Part shown: piece after piece, positions 12,919 to 23,623 of the stretch
Numbering within the stretch: the first letter of the stretch is position 1
Layout of the letters: each line of letters starts with the position of its first letter
Source of the DNA: Nymphaea colorata
Lineage: Eukaryota; Streptophyta; Magnoliopsida; Nymphaeales; Nymphaeaceae
Assembly (NCBI RefSeq): GCF_008831285.2
Contig: NC_045147.1
Span: 17,338,854-17,402,853 of the forward strand
Direction of reading: 5' to 3'
DNA: 64,000 bases
The notes under the pieces: model-generated
What the model was told of the DNA's origin: nothing
What the model saw: only the letters and a program-made list of their open reading frames with translations
The model's database searches: none
Made by a program: the position numbers and the translations under genes

Positions 12919-13540
12919 CTCTTCTCTTCCCTCTCTCTCCCGCTTTCTCTGCTACAGAGGGACTCGGAAGAGGGGAAAGCAGGCGAAGAAAAGGGAAACA
13001 GCCAGGAAGACCCTCTTTTATCCCGTCCTTTGTGAGTTCCTTTTCCTCGTCCCCGCACTTTCTTTGGGAAGAAAAAGCTTTAAATTTAGTCAAATTACAG
13101 ACACAACCCTGCCAATTCTTTGTTTGTGCTTCACCGCAGAACCTTTACCTAAGGCACGTCCACTCCCCGATCTATTGGATTTTGCAAAACTGCTGTAGAA
13201 GTGTCGTGTTTTCCAACATCCGGTCAAGATTTACAGCCGTTGAAATCACAAGCAAAGATTTCAAAATCTTCATGACATAAAAGAACTCAAAGATCTTCCC
13301 AAAAATAAATTTTCCCATTCCAGGTATTCAAGATTTGAAAAAATCTTCATCATATAAAAACTCTACCGTCTTCAATAAATTTTTTTGGATTTTGAAACGA
13401 AGCATGGATTCTTCTCTCAGACTGTTATGTTTGTGCTATAAATGGATCGGTTTGTGGCTTGCTCATGAAATTGAAGTGAAAGTAGCATAGAGAATGAGAC
13501 TATCAAAGGGTGCTGGACTGGAGCGCTGAGCTCTTCAAAA
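12919..13540. promoter_or_regulatory. Upstream region of the 14-3-3 gene
   Basis: The first about 100 bases beyond the start codon are purine/pyrimidine-biased leader sequence. No clear TATA box at a fixed position could be assigned. No competing gene is seen; the short plus-strand frames here are the shadow of exon 1. Confidence 0.35.
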
Positions 13541-13544
13541 CAAT

Positions 13545-13935
13545 GTTTTGTTGTTGGATTATTAAAAATTAAAAATTTATCATTAAAAAAAATATTATTA
13601 AACTAGTGTCGTATGTCAAATATTGTCAAAGATAGTTAAAATTTAAAAATTTATCATTAAAGAAAAGTTACTAAATTAGTGTGTGATGCTGAATGTTGTT
13701 GAACACTTAAAATTTTAAAAAAAAAATTATTATTAAGGAGAAGTTACTAAATTAGTGTCATATGTCGAGTGTTGTCGGATAGTTAAAATTTAAAAATTTG
13801 TCACTAAATAAAAGTTACTAAGATAATATGAGCCAGAATTTGTTACTAAAATAATATTAGCCAGAATTTATGGTGCAGCCAGCGATCGTTTATGATAGCT
13901 TTAGTGACTTAATTTTTTTAACGGCCAAAATTTTG
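13545..13935. repeat. AT-rich tandem repeat array, MITE-related
   Basis: About four imperfect units of roughly 70-85 bp are built on AGTTAAAATTTAAAAATTT, then CATTAAAGAAAAGTTACTAAA, then TAGTGTCATATGTCGA. The right end carries TTTATGATAGCTTTAGTGAC, whose reverse complement recurs at 28495. This looks like an expanded miniature inverted-repeat element. No coding sequence. Confidence 0.6.
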
Positions 13936-15300
13936 AAATTTTAACCAGTAAACACACAACAGCATTGATTTTTTTCAAACTAATATAATAAATTTAAAAG
14001 CATTTAAAATAAAACAAAACCTACCTTTGCATTAAAAATGCCAAAGCATCTCAAAAAAAAGCAAGGTAATCAGGCAACACGCACCTATAATCTCATATCA
14101 ATGATATCATTATCGAATCCGGCGGCATACCCAAAAGAATAAAATACACACAGTATTACAGAGCCATATAAACCCTAAACAATTATTTAAAAGGTTCAAC
14201 ATTATTTTTATTAACATTGACCGTAGATTCACAACAATGAACAACACAACGGCACTCAAGTTAAGAAAAAAAAAAAAAAAGGCATAGGTCTCAATTAATG
14301 TCCTTACTTTACATTAGCAAGGTGAAACAAAAGAGGAACCTTGTATCATTGGAAACGTATTTCAAAAACATCATATTTAGTTTACCAAGCATGATATGAT
14401 TGTGTTAAATGTTCAATCGCTGAATCTAGTAAAAACATCTATAATTTTCTAAAATAAGAACGAATGACGAAGCATCGAAAACATAATGTTCTTCTTAACA
14501 AATGTCTTTTGTGTCACGGGCTGATTTCGATAAAAGATTCAACATAAGCAAAAGAAGCACATAACAAAACAAAGAACTGTATAGTCTCTAGACACCAGAA
14601 AACATTTTGAATGACTTTAAATTAATTAATCAATCTTTGCACTCGGGGCGATGATACAATTAATGAGGTTAAACCGAAGCAACTTAACAATCTGTCACAA
14701 ATATTATGCTTGAAAACATAGGAGCCGAACGTTTGTTTCTTTATTGATCGATATCTGGTTCTCAAAGAGCGTGTACTTAAAAGATGAGTGCCGCTAGACA
14801 TGTGTTTATGGTGTCACTGATGATTAATATGAGGATATTAATTTCCTTTTAAGAGCTTATCTTTCAATTATGGCTTCAGATATAATTTATAGAAGTCTCG
14901 CTTTCGCTCTCTAGTCTCTGCTATACCAAAACGGCAAAAAAAAGGCCGTCTACTTTGGAAAGTGTTTTGTGTCATTTTAAACTGGACGGTTGGCCTGAAC
15001 CAGTGTTTCTTATGGCATTCTCCAAAACTCTCTCCCCTTACTAGTTTGATTCATGTAGTTGTGTTAAATCTTTCTTTAGAACATGTGTATATGGCATGAA
15101 TCGTGGGATCTGCCCTTTCTCATCAAAGCCAGACAGAGAACCTCTGTTTGTTTAAACGATAATATTTATTTCAATAATCGCCCAACCATCGAATCGAACC
15201 AGAGTAGTTCAAACATTCATCTTGGAAAGTTGGGAGATTGTTGGGAAGCATACCTCCAAGATGAATGCAAGCTTCCACCCCTCGCATTTATAACCCTATA
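13936..15300. other. AT-rich intergenic stretch
   Basis: No supported gene, RNA or complete mobile element. It includes an A run near 14260-14280. Composition is typical of the non-coding background of the window. Confidence 0.5.
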
Positions 15301-16290
15301 ACCAACGCCAGGCTATGGCTTCTCAAGTATCTAGTAAGCTGATGGTTGTTGCCTCTGCAACCATGTGCCTCCTTCTCTGCGTTATGCTACCCCGACGTGG
15401 AGACGAAGATCGGAGACTTCTTCCTTGAACAGCTGCCTCACTTTGGCATTTTGATGGTGGTGGCCGGCCTCGGCTTTTACTGTTGGGTGGTCCTTTTCTT
15501 CCTCGGTCACCACTTTCCGCCTTCGCCGCGCACACTTTAACGTCGACCTCCGGCGTGTTTCTGACCTCAGCCTTCTGCTTCATGCTGGTCTCACTGTGGA
15601 AGAGCATGAGCTCCTGCTGCTCCAGCAAGTAGTAGTCCACCAACGTCCCAGGCCCCGTGGATATTAATGAACTTTTGTTTTCCCTCGACATGTCGCAGAA
15701 GTTCCCTTGCTTGGTTGTTATTATATTTGTTCCGTGTGCCGCCATCAGTTTGTAATGTGTGTTTTGAGAGCTTTCTTTCTATTATTGTGTGTGTTACATC
15801 ATGTGCTGTAATTTGTGAATATGTGCTTTGTAAAGCTGTCTCTCTTCTTCTTCTTTTGAATGTGTGTGCTTTTCGACTGTGGAGTTTGAGGACAATACAC
15901 TCTCGTTCTCTTTTTCTATGTGTGCTCTTTCTTTGCTTCTGTATCTTAGTTATACGCTTCCATTTTAGCGGTGGAAATGTCTCTCTCGAACGCCACCATA
16001 ATAGGCGGTTCCGCGTCGTGGCTTTGGGGTGGAAGTGGGTTAAGAAGGTGAAGGCTATGGGTCCGGCTTGGTCCACTGGTTGTAAGGGTCTGTGGCTGGA
16101 GAAAGGGATTGAGCGGGCCGGCGATGTTTGGAACCAAGGAGTCGAGGGATGCGTACCTGATGAGCTCCTTCTCCATCTGGGCGAGCTTCTTCTGGGCCCT
16201 GATGACGAGGAAGACGGGCTCGAAGATGGCAGGGATGCTTTGGTCGAAATAACCTTCTTGATATTCTTCAATGTATTGGCTATTTAAGGA
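15301..16290. other. Coding-like but unresolved segment
   Basis: Less AT-rich than its flanks, with overlapping frames on both strands. The most protein-like minus-strand pieces are AIFEPVFLVIRAQKKLAQME near 16180-16240 and DYYLLEQQELMLFHSE near 15590-15640. They sit in different frames and could be exons of one minus-strand gene, or the eroded remains of one. On the plus strand a signal-peptide-like frame starts at 15314 but stops within 37 codons. I cannot assign a family or a reliable exon structure. Confidence 0.2.
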
Positions 16291-17668
16291 ATGTGAAAAG
16301 CAGATGAATAATCATCTGTTTCCGAAAAAACCCAAGAATTTATTGGGAATCCTACAAGATCAATTCAAACGAATGTTACTAAGAGGTTCACTAGAAATCA
16401 AAATTTATTGAAGAAACAACTCACTAGAGATTAGAAATTATTGAAGAAACAACAAGATGTTGGTCATGAGGGAAAAGAGGAGCATAACGATCGTGAGGCC
16501 GGAGAGCCAAAGTCGATCTTCTGAACTTGAGAGTCCCATCTCCAATCGAACCAAGATTGGGGGAGCAGAGGGATGAGAAGAGCAGGACGATCATGAGGCC
16601 GGAGAAGCAAAGTCGATCTTTTGAACTTGACTATCCCATCTCCGATCTTTCTTCTTCTGTCTTCTTTTTTTTTCATCTTAGGAGGAGCAGCAAAGAACCA
16701 ATCCTCTAGTTGGCGACAAAAAATCAGAAAGAAAGGGTCGGTGCAAGAGGAAGGAAGGGAAAAAAGAAAAGGTCAGGGAAGCCTTTCCACCCTGCGCATT
16801 TGCGTCTTGAAAAAATTCAAGAACAAATCGGATAAAAGCCTACAGGAGTTTGATCTGTTTGTTATTGTTTTACTTTTTCTGTTCTTTTCGATTTCTTGTG
16901 TTAGCAATTTTGCTCATTAATTTGTATTCCCCCATTGCCTTTGCCCCTCTCCTCTGTATTTGTCTTCCATTAAAAATTTAATCAGTACAATTCGCTAGAG
17001 GGAGACGCCGAGAGCAAGAGAAAGAAGAAAAAGAAGAAGGGTACATTAGCTCACAGATTTTCAGAATGCACTCCTCAATCTGATCTTGTTCACTTTTTCA
17101 TGAAGGTGCCCTTTTCTGGTAGAAAAAGAAAGAGAGAAGAATGGGGGCCTGCTCCTTTCTTGCAAAAAGAAGAAAAGGCGTTCCCCTTTCTCGCACAATA
17201 TTTAGGACAACTTAATGGAATGTTAGATGCCTTTTGCTAAATTTAATTGTAAACCCTTGATTTCCAAAGATAAAATAAAAGAAACAAACCTCAGCAAGAC
17301 AAAATATAAGAAAGAAAAAGAAATCATGAAGTTCCGATACCCACAAAGTATGTTCTTACAAACGGTGCCATTAGCCTTCTGAAAAATATTTTGGCTTCTC
17401 TTTTTCCAAAGGAAAAAAGAACTACAGGACAACCCCCGTGCAATTTCTATAAAATTCCCCCCAATCCGCCGCATCAAATCGAGCAAAATGCAGCGATGGC
17501 GCAGTAGTTCTTCGTTTCATTGCACCACAGAGAAGATCAGACAGAATTCATCCCCAATCATCAGGAGAGCTGCCTACATCTCCTGCAACTCCGTCACAGA
17601 CGATATTAATACCAGTCTAATCTCCAACATATGATCATACGCGTTGTTGAGAAGCGCTGCTACCGTAA
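16291..17668. other. Intergenic stretch 3' of the LanC-like gene, with a local duplication
   Basis: About 16478-16549 is repeated imperfectly at about 16576-16648 (shared words GAGGCCGGAGA and CAAAGTCGATCTT). The rest is AT-rich, with purine-rich runs near 17000-17200. The final part before 17669 is probably the 3' UTR of the LanC-like gene on the minus strand. No other gene is supported. Confidence 0.5.
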
Positions 17669-20600
17669 CTAGAGTTCGTATCCAGGAAACCTTGCACTCT
17701 GCGGATTCGCCAGATCAAACATCAGGCATGCAGCACCTGCCAACCCTTGAAAGAGAGAATACGGGTGGAAGGAAGCCGGCGAAGCCAAAGCCAGCTTATG
17801 AACATTCTGATACAGAATGCTGGCAAACCCTTTCGCCCTGTCTGCATAGATCCTTTCACCTGTGAGCCTATACAGAGAGAGGAAGGCATAGGCATTCCCG
17901 GCAAGCCCATCGTAAAGTCCCACCTTCTTTGACAGCCCCCTCTTCCTTACCACTTCTCCAGCATCAATGGCGGCAGTGCGGAATTCCATGTCTTCTGGAA
18001 AAACCTGGATGATGTCGCAAGAAGACAACAGAAGCCCTAAACATTAGCCATGAAGGTACAAGCAGAGCCTACTCCACAGCTTCAGAACATCGGAAAAATA
18101 CTAGATCCTAGCCAAAGTTGCTTTTGGAACACATAGTGCCAAACTAACAGATGAAAACAAAGTGAAGTGCATGCACTGCAGCAGTAGACAATTTGATCAG
18201 CTTCTGATATACCCAGAAACCAGAACTTGAAAAATTATGTTACTGGATTAGTCACATTCAGCTAAGGCTTAGCCCCTGGTCATTGTGAGCAGATCTCATT
18301 GGAGCAAAACGCACTTCCCCACCAACAAGGTGAAAGCCCCATCTAGTCTTGGCCATGTAGATGATCCACAGAGATGATTTTGGTAGGCATAAAACATTTG
18401 AATCATGTTTATTCAAATGAAAATTTTTCCGATGTCAATCATCTTTGACCTGAAATATAAAACCCTGTATAAACGGCTAGCCCAGGACAATGATTTCCTA
18501 TAAAATTAGATGTGGTCTAAGAGCAGGTTTGGTAGGAAGAGATACCAATTCTTGAATCCAAGACACCGGCATCTTCTGAATCTTTGATCTTCAGACATGG
18601 AATCCTGGATACATAATTAGCCTTTTTAAGGATTCAAGCACTAATTTCCTTGTCAAATCATCTGTGTAGATCACCAGCTATTACAGTTTGATCAGACATC
18701 TTACAGTAGGGAATGTGAGCACAATGCTACTAGCGTCCATGATTTCCACTGCCCAAATGGAATTGCCCACAACCTTGTTCACAAATAAAGACCATCTAGC
18801 TCACCACAAAAACAAAAATGAAAAGGACGAGATACAGACTAACAGTTGCAACTCAACCCCGCCAGTTTGTTCTTTCAATGAGAAATCTACCGCTCAACTA
18901 TGAAGAACTAATCCAAGAGAAGAGGAAAAAAAAAAAAAAACCTGAGAGGCTTTGCAGAGGGTGATGGCCATGCCTCCAGCACCATGAGACCACTGCACCA
19001 GCTTGTCCCTCCCGTTCCCCTCACTGGAAGGATAATTCCCACTGTGGAAGAACCGATGGCCAATCATGTATCTGAGTGTACCCTTCACATCATCGACATC
19101 CTCGCGATGTGGAAGAGGAAAATGGAGCAGCACTTGCATGATCCCCGCAAGCCCATGGGCGGCGCCCCAGTACCGCGTGCCATGAAATTGGTACATCAAT
19201 GGCCACCCAGAATGAGAAGCCCCAACCCGGCCGCCGGCCAGCACTGCGTCGACGATTGGCATCAAGATACTCATGTCTACGGTTCCTTCACCAATGTGCT
19301 TGTTTATGAAGAGAGCTGCCCAGAGGAACCCTACACGGCCATACATTAATTCATACGCCATGCCGAACCCTCCTTCCTCAGGCCCGACTGGAAGTGCCTT
19401 TTCCTGGGCTACCTGCTCAGCAATGGCGAGGAAAGCAACATGAATTCCATATTCCAAGCGAAGTCGAGAAAAAATCAAACATGAAAAAGTCCTCAAACTT
19501 TCTGCACAAAATTGAAGATATATATCTAAAGCCATACAATCTTGGCAATCTAGCTTCCTCACTTGTGATGATAAGAACAAGATAGTCCATTTTCTTGACA
19601 ATTTTGGTTTTTGATAGATGAAACTGTAGAGATGTGTAGGAGACACAAGTTTATGAGCTCAAGTCTCATTTAGTTTTTCGATGGTAGGAGTAAACACCAA
19701 GCGGAAGATTCCCACTCACCAAAGAGAAGATCCCTAGAAATCAAGGGGCTCCACCGTAGAGTTCTACACTTTGGCAACCATAGATGTCACAGAAGCACAG
19801 CCAGTTCTCTCATTAGGCTCACATTAGGCTATGTTTGACGGTCCTGGATTTAGAATCTGGATCTGCCACACGTGTACGGTTTTAGCAAACATTGGGTTTT
19901 AAAATCATAGATTGGAAATCCCAATTTTTTTTTTCATTCAAATTTTTTCCTAAAGAAAAGCCTCTTGAGTGTCATATTTTTCTCATGTCTGTCACATTCA
20001 TTAGCTGAAGGAGACTTCCGGAGAAATCCGTCTAGCACCTAATATCTCCGTGGAAGCTTGTTAATGGCACCAAAAAAGATGCGGTCCACCCACAAGCAGG
20101 TGTCGTTATCCTAGAATAGACATTGACCCGTAATATATATATATATAATCTCCTTAACTTCTAATAAGAATATTTGCAACTTAGGCTGTGAATCCTCTCC
20201 AAAGAGACAAAATGCATAGATCGTAAGAGTTGTTACCATATATCTATTTTATATTTACTTTTGTCCCCAACATACCTCATAGAAGAGATTCAAGAACAGC
20301 TCAAGTCTTTCATGGTCGTCCCTGTACTTGGCAGCCACCGCTCCAAGGGCATACACCCCTCCTCTCCCACACAGAAACGTAACGTGCCTGCACCCCAAAG
20401 AAAACAGAAAAAAGTTACTACCTCGATTTTTAACCTTCTTCCTCTAGACACCTTTTCCCCCTCTGTAAAAACTAGAGAGTATCCTACTCTGATTTTTGTC
20501 GGTACAAAGATCATCAGAGGCCCACAAGATTTAATACGACAATATAACTTGGTGCTGTTCATCATGAGCGAATCATCGGCCATGTAACGATAAATTAAAT

Positions 20601-21384
20601 CGGACAAACTCTGAATCCAGATGTTTAGCTTTCCAAAGGACACGAAAAAGCCGAAACAATTCCAGATCTTCAAGGTTCTCCAGTGAAGAACAAAAAGAGA
20701 TTTATTCCACGATTCTGCATTTTGGCAGGGTCCCAGTCAACGGAAAATTCAGACACACGGGAATTTCCGGCTTCGTTTCACTGGTGCAGCGCCATCGTAA
20801 ACCAGAAGCTGATGTTTCACTCAAAAAGTGCAACCATCAGCCATCTTCTTTTGCCAATATCCCAGTTTATCCAGACAAATTACCTCCCGGAAACATAACC
20901 ATACAGACCTATCATACACACACACATGCCCACCTGTTCCAACTCTCAGCAACAACTGCACAAGAATCCACAATCTCAGAGCAGAGAAGCAAGTCGGTTT
21001 CGTTCCCAGTGGACTCGTACGTCCTGAGACAAGTGAAGGCCGTGCCCAGCAGACCCGTGTAGATGGTGGGATCGATGGTCCGACCTCCACGCTCAATCCA
21101 TGTGGCCTTCACAACCTACCGCGCGCAGAGCGAGACACAGAGAGAGAAAAGACGTTTGTTCAAAAATGAAGCAAAAGAAAGAAGGAAAGCAGAGAAAGAA
21201 GAAGACGAGTGGCTCTTCCTTTGGGTACCTGCCCCTTGAAGGAGATGGCTGCCTTGAGGAACGCCTCGGCCGAGGTGAGAGGAGAGCGAGCGGGGCGTTC
21301 CCCTAAGTAGAAGAGGAGCTCGTAGCTCTCCGCAGAGCTCTTCTTCTCCTGGGCTTCACCTCCATTGATGATTATGTCCGCCAT
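17669..21384 (-). CDS. LanC-like protein (GCR2/GCL family), GCL1-like, zinc ligands replaced
   Basis: Five exons: 21229-21384, 20934-21115, 20276-20387, 18942-19412 and 17669-18004, giving 418 residues, the usual family size. The fold is an alpha/alpha barrel; animal LANCL proteins add glutathione to dehydroamino acids through a zinc site, and plant GCR2 was once proposed, and later disputed, as an abscisic acid receptor. Family landmarks include YTGLLGTAF, GVYALGAVAAKY, ELMYGRVGFLWAALFINKHI, RYWGAAHGLAGI, SGNYPSSEGNGRDKLVQW and the terminal FPGYEL. The active-site-type His is kept (about residue 236). The expected zinc ligands, Cys then Cys-His spaced 46 residues apart in LANCL1, are Ser292, Tyr338 and Asp339 here (WSHG and LYDG in place of WCHG and xCHG). 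The start at 21384 is the first ATG directly before the conserved part; in-frame ATGs at 21513 and 21555 would add a low-complexity extension over promoter-like sequence. Confidence 0.94.
20125..20150. repeat. Short AT microsatellite in LanC-like intron 3
   Basis: An alternating TA run lies near 20131-20148, inside the intron between the third and fourth LanC-like exons (19413-20275). It has no evident function. Confidence 0.7.
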
Positions 21385-21519
21385 TGCAGTGATTCTGCTG
21401 CTTCGATCGGCTGTTTCCTCTCCGCGTTCGTAAACATCCTCTGTATTACTATCTCCCTTTGGCGAAGGAGGTGGGGACCTCCGTTGCCACCGACGCTCCT
21501 GCTGAGGTAGACTCATCCC

Positions 21520-21588
21520 CACGTGTCGCGTATCTGACTCAAGTGCCTGAGTCATCTGGATGTGGGCAGCTCACCCTCCTTCCACGTG
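21520..21588 (-). promoter_or_regulatory. Two CCACGTGTC G-box/ABRE elements upstream of the LanC-like gene
   Basis: CACGTG occurs at 21520-21525 and 21583-21588, each within CCACGTGTC and 63 bases apart. This is the G-box/ABRE form bound by bZIP factors in abscisic acid signalling and by bHLH/PIF factors. They lie 136-204 bases upstream of the chosen start codon, in the right place for a proximal promoter. This also argues against the longer N-terminal start that would translate through the first one. Confidence 0.5.
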
Positions 21589-23623
21589 TCAAATCCGTCG
21601 CTCTCTTATTTTATTTTCCGAAACAAACGCGAGATCTTTCCTTCAAAGCAAGATTTTAACACAACGACTCTCAGATCCACGCTACCATGCAAAAGCGATG
21701 GATTTAATTAAGGTCCAAACTAAGGGGCTGGATCTTGGATATACAGATCTGAGACGCTCACTGATCTTATTATCCCCTTGAATTTGAGATCCAAACATAA
21801 TAGAGAATCGCGACTTTGTTATTAGTTTAAAATATTGATTAAAACTTATAACCAAATAATATATATAGCCAAACCTATGCAAATTTCTCTCGGGAAGGTT
21901 AGTTGATGCTTACAAGTAACACCTACTTGGATAATGAACAAGAGTTCCCGTCCATCTATTCCCATATTTGAAACTCAAAATTCAGATCAGAGTGGGTTCT
22001 GTGGAACAGTTTCCTGGTAGATTCGGATTAAATAATGGTATATCAAGTTTAATGCAATATACATTGTTAACTTTTTTACTAATTGAAACTTTGATTTCAC
22101 ATCTTTAACTTCCGAACAATATTATGTGCCGTTGGCGTTCCTACCATGCCAACCAGCGTCATAAAAGCTTGTTTGAATCAATGGATTTGGAGAGAATTAG
22201 CGGCAAATTGATTTGATTCGACGGCTAATACTGGACTGCTACGTGGTATTTTTACTTTTAAATACTTTTTTAGGAACTTTTTAATAAAAATTTTTGCACA
22301 TTTTCTTTGTTTGCTTTTTAAAAAGATCATGCAATATTAATATTTGTTTAGCTATTCAGATTCATAACAATGTTTTTTAAGGTGAAGAGGCCCAAATATC
22401 AAATTTGAAGGCAGATTTAACTTCAAATGTGAAGAAATGTTTTTTTTAAAAAAAGACCCCTATTATGCAAATTAAGAAAAAATTACGCTATGGGAACTTA
22501 AACTAGAAGTTCTACAAAAACTACGGATTCGAACAACAGCTTTCTCCTTTGCTATGAAGATAATGCTGGGTATACTCGAAAAGAATAAGTAAATAAAATT
22601 TAAAAAAGTAATGGAACTTTTTTGTTGAAATTAGTTGTTTCATACTTTATTCTGATAAAAAAAATCCAATAGAACAACAATGCACAGTAAGATTTGGCGA
22701 AAATTTTGAAGTTAAACTGTTCGGGTTTGATCCACACTTGAACTTTTATGGGTCCAAACCGTTTTTCTCAATTTGGTAGACTTCTTTGGTAGTTAACCTC
22801 TAGGATTTGTAAAGGAGCTGGACTTGGATTCGGATTATTAACAAGAAAAATAACAAAAAATATTCAGATCCACACAAATCAAATCCAAATCTGCGACGGT
22901 CGCATCCCACCCTTCAAAATTTTCTTTGTAGCGTTGAAAATCTTGCCATCTAAACGTAGATCTAAACTTAAATACAGATCCAATTAAAAGAAGTTCGGTT
23001 AATATAACATGTTACCTAACATGTGAAATGCGGTGGAGTTCGGTAAGTGGATCTGGAATTTTTCAATTTTCCAGCTCATTTGCAACTCCAAGTTCCCGAT
23101 ACAAAGTGGACCGTTGGAAGTTGCCTTACTCCTTTTCCGAATCACGGTTTTAAATGGATTTGAGTTGCCTAGATTCACTTGCCTTCATCTAATCCTCCCC
23201 GACGCAGGCAGTGGAGTGGTGGGATCCACCAGAGGCCTCAGTTTTTCACAAGAACGGTTGAGATTTTATATCTCTTCGGAACTGTGATCTGAAGCGGAGT
23301 ACATGGCGCGCAGGAATAAGAGCATGCTCGTCGTCTGACGAGAGGGAGAAGGGGAAGAGACTCTTCCCATCAGGCAGAGTCGTTACAGAGAGGGAGAGAG
23401 AGACTTCTTTCCATCTTGAAGGCGTTACAGAGGGAGAGAAAGTCCTTTGGGGGTCAACCTGATAGTTGTCTCCTGGTGTTGGTGCGGGAGACCCGCGAGT
23501 TCCGGCATTTGACGAAGGACAGAAACGCCATTTCTTCATCTCCTCAAATTCATTCTCTCCCCTTCTCTCTCATGATTCCAGACTCCAAGTCTCGTCATCT
23601 TAACTGAGAAGCCTGGATTCAAC
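21589..23623. other. Intergenic region between the LanC-like and WEB genes
   Basis: The two genes are divergent, so this stretch of about 2 kb holds both promoters. It is AT-rich in the middle (22000-22700) and becomes GA/CT-rich from about 23330, where the WEB-family 5' leader probably lies (runs such as GAGAGGGAGAGAGAGAC near 23390). No independent gene is supported. Confidence 0.45.

Noticed and set aside
15314-15424. Signal-peptide-like frame MASQVSSKLMVVASATMCLL
   Set aside because: It stops after 37 codons and no continuing exon could be identified.
21385-21555. In-frame upstream ATGs of the LanC-like gene
   Set aside because: The added residues are low-complexity and would translate through a G-box in the proximal promoter; the conserved protein begins near the 21384 ATG.
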